Shown here: positions 1-8,040 of the stretch, piece after piece
Position numbering within the stretch: the stretch's first letter is position 1
Layout: the number at the start of each line of letters is the position of its first letter
DNA from: Hankyongella ginsenosidimutans
Lineage (GTDB): Bacteria; Pseudomonadota; Alphaproteobacteria; Sphingomonadales; Sphingomonadaceae
Assembly: GCF_005144965.1 (NCBI RefSeq)
Contig: NZ_CP039704.1
Location: forward strand, 1,550,001 to 1,614,000
Reading direction: 5' to 3'
Length of the DNA stretch: 64,000 bases
The notes under the pieces: generated by a model
The model's input: the letters and a program-made list of their open reading frames with translations, nothing else
What the model was told of the DNA's origin: nothing
Databases searched by the model: none
Made by a program: the position numbers and the translations under genes

Positions 1-1118
1 ACTCGGCGACGATCTGGCGCTCGACGTCGGCCATTTCCGCCTTGATGTTGACGACCGACGGGTGGAGGTCGCCGTAGCGGCTGCTCAGTTCCGCCTGCCG
101 ACGTGCGATCTCGGCCTGCTGCGCCCGCAGACGCGAAATGACGTCCGACTGCAGCACCTCGTTCAGGGTCTGCACGTCACCACCGCGTTGCAGGATGTCC
201 GCCATCTGCTGCCGACGCGCCTCCTTCTCTGCAAGGTCGGCGCGCGCATTGACCAACTGGCTGTTGAAATCCGCGCGTTGCTGGTCGGTCATCGATTTGC
301 CGCCGATATCCAGCAGGTTGTTGGCGGCGCGATATTGCTCGACCGCCTGTTCCGCTTTCTGCAGCTTCGTGCGCAGATCCTCGAGCTGGCTGTCGAGCCA
401 GCTGTTGGTCCGCTTGATGCTGTCGATCCGGGTGTCGAGCTGGTCGACGAGATAAAGATCGACCAGCGTGTTCGCGAGCTCGGCCGCGCGCCTGGGCGAT
501 GTCGAGGTGGCGTTGATGCTGATCAACTGGCTCACGCCGACCCGCTTGATGGAAATCTGCCCGCGCAACTGATTGATGATCTTGACCGTCGCCGGATCCG
601 TGGCGGGCTCGGCCTGGTCCTGCGTGATCGTCGACGCCGGCTCGTCCTTTCTCAGCCAGGACAGGGGTTGAGGTAAGACAGCAGCGAACGGCTGTCCTTG
701 ACATACTTGAATTCGTTGATGTCCTTGAGGCGCAGCTTTTCCGTCAGCCGCTCCAGCAGGGTCGAGGACTTCAGAATCTCGACCTGGTTGTCGACAAACG
801 CCGACTCCGAAGAGGTCGGCAGATTGTTGTCGGTGAGTTCAAAACCTGCGTCGACCGGGGCAGGGCGAGAATTTGCGCCGTCGCAGTGTAGCGCGGTTCC
901 GCCATGGCGGTCGCCAGCAGTGACAGCACCGCGCCAAGCACCACGGCGCCACCCAGTACCGAGCGCCGGCGCTTGATGACTTCAATCAGCGCCGCAACAC
1001 CGTTCGGCGCAGTCGATTGTTCCGGCTCAGCGCCCGCTGACCCGAGCCGCTCCGACGCCATGAGCAGGAGACGGTTGTCATGACTGGAACTGGGCTGCCG
1101 AATCGCGGGGATCTCCAT
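1..1118 (-). CDS. GumC/Wzz-family polysaccharide chain-length determinant, partial
   Basis: N-terminal part of an inner-membrane co-polymerase (Wzz/ExoP type) that sets exopolysaccharide chain length; the rest lies beyond the left edge. A cytoplasmic leader is followed by a hydrophobic segment at residues 53-72 (SVLGGAVVLGAVLSLLATA) and the periplasmic YTATAQI strand typical of Wzz domains. A long coiled-coil-like Glu/Gln/Arg-rich region follows (QLEDLRTKLQKAEQAVEQYR) and then RYGDLHPSVV, a hallmark of this family. The reading frame breaks near 850 and near 664 and resumes in a different frame each time without loss of homology, which looks like missing bases. Whether a C-terminal tyrosine-kinase domain exists cannot be seen. 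Confidence 0.85.
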
Positions 1119-1428
1119 TAGACCGGTCTCCAGATTGCGGGCATGATAACATTAGACCCGAAATGATATGGCAGTGCAAAATCGAATCGGGGTGTCATAT
1201 CGATCTTGCCGCCCATCCGCAATCACTGAAGGCCGCGCACAAATGCGCCTTTCCAGCCACTCTTGGCCCCAATCATAGCAGATGGCGGCCGCAAATTCGA
1301 TGGATTTGACCGTATTCGGAGCGGTTGCGCCCATCTGCATGCCCCGCAGGCGAAACAGATGTCAGCCGCACCGGCAAAACAAAAGCCGCCTCAAAAGGCG
1401 GCCTTTTCGTGTTTAATCCCGAAGGATA
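1119..1428. other. Intergenic, no gene seen
   Basis: Gap between the start of the Wzz gene and the stop of the small secreted protein gene. Apart from the hairpin terminator at its right end I see no coding potential and no convincing promoter. Confidence 0.5.
1378..1412 (-). terminator. Rho-independent terminator
   Basis: On the minus strand, GGCCGCC, TTTTGA and GGCGGC form a hairpin followed by TTTTGTTTT. It sits about 20 bases past the stop codon of the small secreted protein gene at 1429-1610. Confidence 0.7.
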
Positions 1429-1610
1429 TTAGTTGGCGCGCGGCGGGATCGGAGCGCGGCAGTTGCGGCCGCCCGGAACGCGCGGCGAGGTTTGGCAGCT
1501 ACCGGTGACACCCGGGCTCGGGTTGCCAATGGAAGTGCGGGCGAAAGACGGAGCAGCGGTCGAAACCGAGAGGCCAAGCGCAACGGCGGCCATCAAGCCA
1601 AAAATTTCAT
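1429..1610 (-). CDS. Small secreted Pro/Cys-containing protein
   Basis: A peptide of about 60 residues. From the ATG at 1610, preceded by AGGAAAGGTGACTT as a good ribosome site, the read is Met-Lys-Phe-Leu-Ala then stop. Adding one T to the run TTTTT gives MKFFGLMAAVALGLSVSTA, a textbook Sec signal peptide with cleavage near PSFA-R. The mature part is about 35 residues with two cysteines (SCQTSPR, RNCRAPIPPRAN). A terminator lies directly downstream. I recognise no family. It is probably exported to the periplasm or outside, and the frame break is most likely a homopolymer error. Confidence 0.55.
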
Positions 1611-2229
1611 AAGTCACCTTTCCTGTAAAATACCTTGAACTCAGAAACCTTGGGTCCATTACCCAAAACCCGCCGTGTAGTAAACGGAAATCTGCCCGAA
1701 CGGGGATTATTCTGGGTGCATGTGGGTTTTGGCGTTGTGACCCGGCGAAAAAGTAACAATCTGGTTCCTGGGTGCGACGTCGGGATGGTGTTTGCATCCG
1801 GTTTTTTGATGCGTTGCGGGATGCCCTTCACTGATTCGCGCCGCCCCTGTGTGTTTGGGCAGAACCGCGGGCCGCACAGCCCTTCTGTCTGAGCTCAGGG
1901 CGAGCGGTGAGGCGTCAAGCGGAGACGCTACCCGCAGGCCTGGCGCCGTGCATGGAGGGCGGTGCGCGAGCCTTGTATAGTGTCGCAATATATAATGTCG
2001 CTATCCAAGAATGGGCGGGGTTCGTGCAGGCGCTGGCCCATCGCTGGTCCGGGCTGCCTTCGTCTAAGAACTGTCATATTCGCATGCGCAAAATCGTCGG
2101 ATTATTTTACAGACCTTTTCGTGACATTCTCCTAACATATTGTAATAAAAGTAAATTTCTGTTGGCACAATTGCTGCTTACCTAGTGGCTGATCGCGTGT
2201 GTGTATTTTTGTGTTACAGGAGCATCACA
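1611..2229. other. Intergenic upstream region of PEP-CTERM gene
   Basis: About 620 bases without a supported gene. The right 150 bases are clearly AT-richer than the surroundings and hold the sigma-54-type promoter. The rest shows no codon bias on either strand. Confidence 0.5.
2162..2178 (+). promoter_or_regulatory. Candidate sigma-54 (-24/-12) promoter
   Basis: TTGGCACAATTGCTGCT: the GG of the -24 element (2164-2165) and the GC of the -12 element (2176-2177) have the invariant spacing of the RpoN consensus TGGCAC-N5-TTGC. The predicted transcript start is near 2189, about 40 bases before the PEP-CTERM start codon. In other PEP-CTERM bacteria these genes are known to be driven by sigma-54 together with the PrsK/PrsR two-component system, so this reading fits the family. 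Confidence 0.6.
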
Positions 2230-2916
2230 ATGAAATTCGATCTGTTTAAAACTGTTGCTATCGCCGCCATCGCTCTGGCCGCCGGTTCGGCAAACGCCGC
2301 CGTGTCGGGTTCGCTGCTGTTCGATCAAACCCCGTCGTCGCCGCTGACCGGTATTGCTTCGGATGACGGCGCTGCGTTCTCGCAGTACGAAGCCGCTGAC
2401 AACTTCTCGGTCGCCACCACCTCGCAACTGACCGGCCTGGTGTTCTGGGGCAACCGCCTGTCGCAGCAGACGCTGGACAACTTCACCGTTCGTATCTACG
2501 CCGACGATCCTTCGTTCCCGGGCGCGCCGAGCATCTCGCCGCTGTTCACCGCGAACCTCGGTGAGATCACCGGCGTGAATACGGTGGTGTTCGACGACGC
2601 GGGCGTTCAGGTGCTGCGCTACGAAGCCGACGCTCTGTCGGGTCCGATCCTCACCGCTGGTGAGCAATACTGGATCTCGATCGTGAACACCCTCGGCGTG
2701 CAGAACGACGACTTCTTCTGGTCGTTCGGTCCGTTCGGCGCTGACGGTTTCAACGCCGGTCGCAGCCTGCTGGGCGCTCCGGTTGACTTCGACGTCTTCG
2801 CTGACGGCGACTACGCGTTCCAGGTTTATGGCACGCAAGTTCCGGAGCCAGGTTCGATCGCCCTGCTCGGCGCTGGTCTGGCTCTGGCTGGTTTCGCTCG
2901 CCGCAAGCGCGCCTAA
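2230..2916 (+). CDS. PEP-CTERM sorting-domain protein 1
   Basis: Intact 228-residue exported protein. Start chosen at ATG 2230 behind ACAGGAGCATCACA; an earlier in-frame start would place residues before the signal peptide. An N-terminal Sec signal (MKFDLFKTVAIAAIALAAG, cleavage after SANA) is followed by a beta-rich domain of about 175 residues with no known catalytic motif. It ends in a perfect sorting tail: VPEPGSIALLGAGLALAGF plus an Arg/Lys-rich end. Such tails are cut by an exosortase in the inner membrane, and the protein is then released or anchored in the extracellular matrix; the exosortase is not in this window. A paralogue follows at 3151, and a sigma-54-like promoter and a strong terminator flank the gene. 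Confidence 0.9.
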   Translation: MKFDLFKTVAIAAIALAAGSANAAVSGSLLFDQTPSSPLTGIASDDGAAFSQYEAADNFSVATTSQLTGLVFWGNRLSQQTLDNFTVRIYADDPSFPGAPSISPLFTANLGEITGVNTVVFDDAGVQVLRYEADALSGPILTAGEQYWISIVNTLGVQNDDFFWSFGPFGADGFNAGRSLLGAPVDFDVFADGDYAFQVYGTQVPEPGSIALLGAGLALAGFARRKRA

Positions 2917-2940
2917 CCGTCCAAGCATATCAAGTAAAGA

Positions 2941-2976
2941 AGACGGCAGCGAATATTTCGCTGCCGTCTTTTCTTT
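2941..2976 (+). terminator. Rho-independent terminator
   Basis: AGACGGCAGCGAA, TAT and TTCGCTGCCGTCTT form a perfect 13-bp hairpin followed by TTCTTTGTCTTT, 24 bases after the stop of the first PEP-CTERM gene. Confidence 0.9.
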
Positions 2977-3150
2977 GTCTTTATGATATTTATTGTGCGA
3001 CCGTATTATTTATTTGCGCAAGATCTTGCCATATTAAGCGTCTTTTTCCCTGAAGGGTCGCTGCCGGCACGATAATTTTCGTGAATCGCCATCCTGATTG
3101 TGTTATAAGGAACCTGTTATATGCAGGTGTTTCGTTTATTGGAGGGAAGT

Positions 3151-3836
3151 ATGAAGGGTAAACTCAACGCATTGGTGCTTGGCGGCCTGGTGGCGCTGGC
3201 ACCGGTAACCGCATTCGCCAACGCCGTGTTCGATCAGCTGTTTGTGTCTGACGGCGCGAACGGCATCGCTTCGGACAGCGGAAATGGTTTTCCCAGTATG
3301 AAGTCGCCGACAATTTCACGCTTGGCACAGCGTCGATCCTGACCGGCCTAGTATTCGCCGGGAACCACTTCGACCCGCAGAACAGCGCGGACAACTTCAT
3401 CGTCAACATCTACGCCGACGATCCTTCGTTCCCGGGCGCGCCGAGCATCGCGCCGCTGTGGTCGCAGACGGTCGGCGATATCGCCGAGACGGCTCTTGGC
3501 GTCAGCGATGTCGATGGCAACCCGCTGTTCCGCTACGAAATTGCGGTGGCAGGTCCGGCCTTGCTGGCTGGCCAGCAATATTGGCTGTCCATCGTCAACG
3601 AGCTCGGGCAGCAAGGCGACGACTGGTTCTGGTCGTTCTCGGAGGACGGCGCGGACGGCTTCAACGCCGGCCGCAGCCTGCTCGGCGGCTTGGTCGACTT
3701 CGACGTGTTCGCTGACGGCGATCTGGCGTTCACCCTGCTTGGCGAGCCGGTGCGCGACGTTCCAGAGCCGGGTTCCATCGCCCTGCTTGGGGCTGGTCTG
3801 GCGCTGGCCGGTTTTGCTCGTCGCAAGCGCGCGTAA
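3151..3836 (+). CDS. PEP-CTERM sorting-domain protein 2 (frame broken once)
   Basis: Paralogue of the preceding gene with the same layout: ATG at 3151 behind GGAGGGAAGT, a Sec signal (LNALVLGGLVALAPVTAFA), then a beta-rich domain sharing long stretches with protein 1 (IYADDPSFPGAPSI; GADGFNAGRSLLG; VDFDVFADGD) and a C-terminal VPEPGSIALLGAGLALAGF sorting tail. The frame shifts near 3295: GGTTTTCCCAGTATGAA needs one more base to give FSQYE, matching FSQYE in protein 1. Both paralogues end with the same tail and their own terminator, so they are separate transcription units or a read-through pair. Function of the mature domain is unknown. Confidence 0.85.
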
Positions 3837-3855
3837 GACATCTCAGCCCATTCTG

Positions 3856-3888
3856 AAAGGCGGTGGACATGCGTCCGCCGCCTTTTCT
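3856..3888 (+). terminator. Rho-independent terminator
   Basis: GGCGGTGGAC, ATGC and GTCCGCCGCC form a 10-bp stem with one G-T pair, followed by TTTTCTGT, 20 bases after the second PEP-CTERM gene. Confidence 0.85.
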
Positions 3889-3947
3889 GTGTCCGCAACA
3901 GCCTGTCCCAGATCGCCCGCGTGCCGCCAGCGCCACGGCCTCATTCT

Positions 3948-4051
3948 TAGAGCGATTTCCAAGCAGATGGACTCATCTTCTGGTTAAGAAATCGCGGCAA
4001 AACAAAAGCATAGAGCGGCGATCTGATTCTATCAGATCGAAAACCGCTCTA
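3948..4051. repeat. Dispersed repeat family A, copy 1
   Basis: About 104 bases starting TAGAGCGATTTCC and ending AAAACCGCTCTA, so the ends are inverted (TAGAGCG and CGCTCTA). It carries the internal palindrome CGATCTGATTCTATCAGATCG. A second copy lies at 12798-12901 with about 90% identity. Both are intergenic. Confidence 0.85.
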
Positions 4052-4065
4052 ATGAGTCCTGACCC

Positions 4066-4114
4066 TAGACCTTGATCGTTTCAGATTGAATCAATCTGAA
4101 ACGATCAAGGTCTA
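4066..4114. repeat. 49-bp near-perfect palindrome
   Basis: TAGACCTTGATCGTTTCAGA and its exact inverse flank a one-base centre; the arms are 24 bases long with no mismatch. It lies between repeat A copy 1 and repeat B copy 1. It has no T-run, so it is not an obvious terminator, and may be an extended cruciform or an IS end. Confidence 0.8.
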
Positions 4115-4131
4115 AATTGTTGATAAGAGCC

Positions 4132-4187
4132 TGATTCACGCCCTCGGTTGCAGCACATATGCTTCAACCTCAACCGACCAGGCCCTA
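4132..4187. repeat. Dispersed repeat family B, copy 1
   Basis: Begins TGATTCACGCCCTCGGTTG and contains the hairpin AGCACATATGCTTCAACC. A near-identical copy is at 54682-54738 and a degenerate one at 10562-10613. Confidence 0.8.
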
Positions 4188-4194
4188 GGCAATC

Positions 4195-4297
4195 CGCGCC
4201 GCCAGAGCCTGGCTCTTGTTCCTGCCAGCCTACTCGCCCGACCCGAACCCCTTCGAGCAGATGTTCGCCAAGTAAAAACTACTGCTGCGTACAGCCG
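4195..4297 (+). pseudogene. IS630-family transposase relic (C-terminal fragment)
   Basis: Translation gives LLFLPAYSPDPNPFEQMFAK then, after a stop or lost base, KLLLRTA. This is the well-known C-terminal signature of IS630/Tc1-type transposases (LPPYSPDLNPIEQ-FAKLK), with the last acidic residue of the DDE triad in FEQ. Nothing upstream encodes the rest, so only about 30 codons survive. It sits in a patch full of palindromic repeats. Confidence 0.7.
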
Positions 4298-4409
4298 TCA
4301 TCGCGAGGTGCGCATGCACCGCTCATCTCTTCGTCAAGCTCAGGATGAGCGGCGCGTGGTTGGTCCAGCTCACCGCGAGCCGATCTTGCCAGCCCGCATC
4401 GGCTCACCC

Positions 4410-5603
4410 TCAGCCGAAGGCGGCGAGGCCGGTGATGGCGCGGCCCAGGATGAGCGCGTGGATGTCGTGGGTGCCTTCGTAGGTGTTGACGGCTTCCAGG
4501 TTCATGGCGTGGCGGATGACGTGATATTCGTCCGACACGCCATTGCCGCCGTGCATGTCCCGCGCCACCCGGGCGATCTCCAGCGCCTTGCCGCAATTGT
4601 TGCGCTTCAGCAGGCTGATGGTGTCCGGCGCCAGCAGCCCTGGTCGAGCAGGCGCCCGGCCTGCAGCGCGGCCGTGAGGCCCAGCGCGATCTCGGTCTGC
4701 ATGTCGGCGAGCTTTTCTGGTAGAGTTGGGTCGCGGCCAGTGGGCGGCCGAACTGCTTGCGCTCCAGCCCGTAGCGGCGGGCGGCATGGAAGCAGAATTC
4801 GGCAGCACCCATCGCGCCCCAGGCGATGCCGTAGCGCGCCGCGCTCAGGCAGCCGAACGGCCCTTTCAGCCCTTTGACGTTCGGCAGCAGCCGGTCGGCG
4901 GGGATGGTCACATCGTCCATCACGATCTCGCCGGTGATCCCGGCGCGCAGCGAGAACTTGCCTTCGATCTTGGGGTGGAAAGCCCCTTGTCGCCGCGTTC
5001 CAGCAGGAACCCGCGGATGTCGCCGGCGTCGTCCTTGGCCCAGACCACGAACACGTCGGCGATCGGCGCGTTGGTGATCCACATCTTGGCGCCGTTCAGC
5101 CGGTAGCCGCCGTCGATTGTGCGTGCCCGTGTGGTCATCGACGCGGGGTCGGAGCCGGCGTCCGGCTCGGTCAGCCCGAACGCGCCGACCCATTCACCGC
5201 TGGCAAGCCTGGGCAGCGTGCGTTGGCGCTGCTCCTCGGTGCCGTAGGCGTAGATCGGGTACATGACCAGCGAAGACTGGACCGAGAGCGCCGAGCGGTA
5301 GGCACTGTCCACACGCTCGATCTCGCGGGCGATCAGGCCATAAGCGACGTAGGAGACGCCGGGGCAGCCATAGCCCTTCAGCGTCGCGCCAAGCAGGCCG
5401 AGCGCCCCGCATTCCTCCATGATCGCGCGGTCGAAGGTTTCGTGGCGGTTGGCCATCAGCACGCGCGGCATCAGTCTGTCCTGCGCGAAGGCGCGGGCGG
5501 TGTCGCGCACCTGCCGCTCCTCGTCGGTCAGGCTCTGCGCCAGCAGCAGCGGGTCTTCCCAGTCGCCGTTCGGCCAGCGGATGGCGTGTGCGTCAGTCAT
5601 CAT
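4410..5603 (-). CDS. gcdH: Glutaryl-CoA dehydrogenase (frame broken twice)
   Basis: FAD-dependent oxidation and decarboxylation of glutaryl-CoA to crotonyl-CoA in lysine/tryptophan breakdown. About 398 residues when read through, the usual length. Start at the first of two ATGs (5603) behind GAGGGACC. The order is as in the acyl-CoA dehydrogenase fold: the helical N-domain ([17 protein letters not shown]), the beta domain with [15 protein letters not shown] and [17 protein letters not shown], and the C-domain with [14 protein letters not shown] and RDMHGGNG. The catalytic Glu is in [18 protein letters not shown], whose wording identifies the glutaryl-CoA subgroup. Breaks near 4980 and 4720. 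Its stop is followed by non-coding repeats; the holin gene lies 10 bases upstream on the same strand. Confidence 0.9.
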
Positions 5604-5613
5604 GGTCCCTCGG

Positions 5614-6026
5614 TCAGCGGTCGCTGCCTTTGATCTTGCCCCATTGCCGGGCCGCCGTATAGCCAAGGTAGCCGGTCCCGAACAGCACATAGAGCGGCTC
5701 CGGCAGGGCATTGAGGTAGGCGGTCATGCCGTGGGCGATCGCCTGCGCCGCCTCCGGGCGGACGGCGGCGATCAGCCCCATCGGCACGGACCACAAGAGC
5801 AGCAGATACATGACATAGAGGAAGCTGGGGCGGGCGCGGCTGGTCCAGGGTCGGCCGACTGCGCCTCGGCGATGATCGCAGCCATTTGCGCCTTCAGCTG
5901 CTCCAGTTCCTGGCTGCCCTGCAGGCGCAGCAGTTCCAGCTTGGCCTCCTCCCGCGCCTTGGGGTCGGGGATTACCTTGTCGATGATGCGGGTCAGCGGC
6001 CCGAGGATGAGGTCGAGGATCGCCAT
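5614..6026 (-). CDS. GTA-type three-TM holin (frame broken once)
   Basis: Small inner-membrane protein of about 137 residues resembling the holin of gene transfer agents (GTA_holin_3TM family). An N-terminal amphipathic segment ([20 protein letters not shown]) leads to a charged helix ([20 protein letters not shown]), then hydrophobic segments [20 protein letters not shown] and [19 protein letters not shown]. The frame breaks near 5845 between the helix and the first membrane segment. The start ATG at 6026 lies 4 bases after the end of the endolysin gene. Holin plus muramidase is the release module of phages and GTAs; no capsid or tail genes are nearby. Closely related proteins are expected beside an N-acetylmuramidase in Rhodobacter-type GTA systems. 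Confidence 0.75.
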
Positions 6027-6029
6027 GGG

Positions 6030-6579
6030 TCAGGCTGCCAGGCCGGTGCGGGCGGCGAGCCAGCCATAGACGAAACTCGTTGGCGGGCCGCGCCTCGGCC
6101 AGCGCGATGTAGCGCGCCCCTTGCAGGCAATCGAGCGCGCGCGCCAGCACGGTCGCATCCTTGCGCACGGCCATGTAGCGTTCGAGCGCATGCAGGGTCG
6201 CAGGACCGATCAGGCCGTCGACTGCGACGTCCGGCCAGTCCTGGCCGCGCCGGTTCATGGCGTTGAGCGCGCGCTGCAGGAAGCGCACGGCAACAAGAGG
6301 CCCCATGTTGACGCCGGTGTCGAACATCTCGGCGGCGACTGCGGGTGCCAGCGGAGCGACCAGATCGAGCTTGGGCCGGGTCCAATAGTGCAGTTGGTAA
6401 ATCCGGCTGGCGACCGCGCGCGGCAGGTCGCGCATCGGCCCGTCATAGCCATGCTCGCGCGCGACCGCCGCCGTGATGCCCCAGCAGGTCTCGCCGCCGC
6501 GATCATCGGGGTGGTCGACATAGCTGCCTTCGCGCGCCAGCAACGGCTCAATCAGGCTTTCGATCAGCGAACGAGTCAT
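6030..6579 (-). CDS. Glycoside hydrolase 108-type N-acetylmuramidase (endolysin)
   Basis: Peptidoglycan-cleaving enzyme of about 182 residues. The N-terminus carries the GH108 signature: the catalytic Glu in LLAREGSYVDHPDDRGGET, then CWGITAAVAREHGY, then IYQLHYWTRP. The second half (MFDTGVNMGP; VAVDGLIGPATLHALE; RYIALAEARPANE) matches the peptidoglycan-binding region PG_binding_3. The frame breaks near 6080; one added base gives FVYGWLAARTGLAA and a stop at 6030. AAAAGGATCATTT precedes the ATG as a strong ribosome site. No signal peptide is seen, so it needs the adjacent holin to reach the wall, as in phage and GTA lysis cassettes. Confidence 0.85.
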
Positions 6580-6607
6580 AAATGATCCTTTTGAGGAAAT
6601 TTATATA

Positions 6608-6641
6608 AGCTATAAATAACCAAATAGGAACATTTTGTCAA
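6608..6641 (-). promoter_or_regulatory. AT-rich candidate promoter of the lysis pair
   Basis: A perfect TTGACA (6641-6636, minus strand) is followed by a strikingly AT-rich stretch (TTGGTTATTTATAGCTTATA) before the endolysin ribosome site. The -10 hexamer is ambiguous. The same 110-base gap must also drive argJ in the other direction. Confidence 0.35.
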
Positions 6642-6690
6642 GGCTGCTTTATCCGGTACGGGGCATCGACATCTGCACACGAGGTTCGCC

Positions 6691-7924
6691 ATGGCCAAAA
6701 TCACTGAGATTTCTCCCTTCGCGCCGGCGCAGTTCCCGGTTCTGCCGCCGGTTGCCGGGGTGGAGATCGGCGTGCTCTACGCCGGACTTCGTTACCAGCC
6801 CGGGCGCAACGACGTGCTGCTGGTCCAGCTGGCGGCAGGTACGGCCATGGCCGGCGTATTCACGCAATCCTTGACCGCCAGCGCCGCCGTGCTGCGCAGC
6901 CGGGCAGCGATGCTGGCAAGTGGCGGCCAGGCGCGCGCGCTGCTGGTCGCCGCCGGCAATTCGATTGCTGGCACCGGGCGGCAGGGCGATGCGGCCTGCG
7001 CCGAAATCATGGCGGCGGTCGCCGCGCATATCGGCGGCGCGCCGGAGCAGGTGCAGTTCGGGGCGACAGGCGTCATCGGCGAGCCGTTCCCGACCAACAG
7101 GCTGCTGGCGGCCCTGCCGGACTGCCGGCCCGGCGACTGGGAGGCTGCGGCGCGCACCATCGCCACCACGGACACCTATCCCAAGGGGCGGTCCGAACGG
7201 CGACGATCCACGGCGTGCCGGTCACCCTGGTCGGTATCGTCAAGGGGTCCGGGATGGTCGCGCCGAACATGGCGACCATGCTTGGCTACATCTTCACCGA
7301 CGCAATGCTCCCGCATGCGGTGCTGCAGCCCTGCCTGACGCAGGCCTGCGGCAAGAGCTTCAACTGCATCACGGTCGACAGCGATACCTCGACGTCGGAC
7401 ACCATCCTCGCCTTCGCCACGGGGGCGGCGGGCAACGCTGCGGTGGCGGCGGCCGACGACCCGGCGCTTGCCGGCTTTCGCGCCGCGCTCGACGCCTTGT
7501 GCCTGGAGCTCGCGCATCAGGTGGTCAAGGACGGCGAAGGCGCACAGAAATTCATCACGATCCGGGTCACCGGTGCGGCCAGCAACCATGACGCCCGCAC
7601 GCTGGGCATGGCGATCGCCAATTCGCCGCTGGTCAAGACCGCCATCGCCGGCGGCGATGCCAACTGGGGCCGCATCGTCATGGCCCTCGGCAAAGCCGGC
7701 CCCGCGATCGACCCGGACAATCTGAGCGTGGCGTTCGGCGGCATCGAAATCTGCGCCCGCAGCCAGCGGGTCGAGGGCTATGACGAGGCACCGGTTGCCG
7801 CACATCTGGCCGGGCGCGCGATCGAGATCGCGGCGGACGTGGGCGTGGGGCTGGATCGGCGACGGTTTACACCTGCGATCTGACGCACGGCTACATCGCC
7901 ATCAACGCGGATTACCGCAGTTGA
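6691..7924 (+). CDS. argJ: Bifunctional ornithine/glutamate N-acetyltransferase ArgJ
   Basis: Transfers acetyl from N-acetylornithine to glutamate in the cyclic arginine pathway. About 411 residues. Start ATG 6691 behind GAGGTTCGCC. Clear family motifs are the N-terminal [19 protein letters not shown], the substrate region [16 protein letters not shown], and the self-cleavage site [18 protein letters not shown], where the Thr of ATML becomes the N-terminal nucleophile of the beta chain. C-terminal motifs are [16 protein letters not shown] and [19 protein letters not shown]. The frame breaks near 7187 (a G missing in AAGGGGCGG) and near 7850; the restored end is [20 protein letters not shown] with a stop at 7924. 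Confidence 0.95.
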
Positions 7925-8040
7925 CGGATTGCGGTTAACGGATCGTGATTTCCCGTAACGTTAGCGGATCGGTAAGGCTGTTCGCCTAGCGCTTTCGGCT
8001 CGTGCGGCGTTGTTCTCGCGTCGCCAGCTCGGAGCGCACG

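Noticed and set aside
1152-1340. Small minus-strand open frame upstream of the Wzz gene
   Set aside because: No ribosome site, no codon bias, no recognisable motif.
5614-6579. Remnant prophage
   Set aside because: Only holin and endolysin are present, with no integrase, attachment site, capsid or tail gene on either side; an orphan GTA-type release pair fits better.
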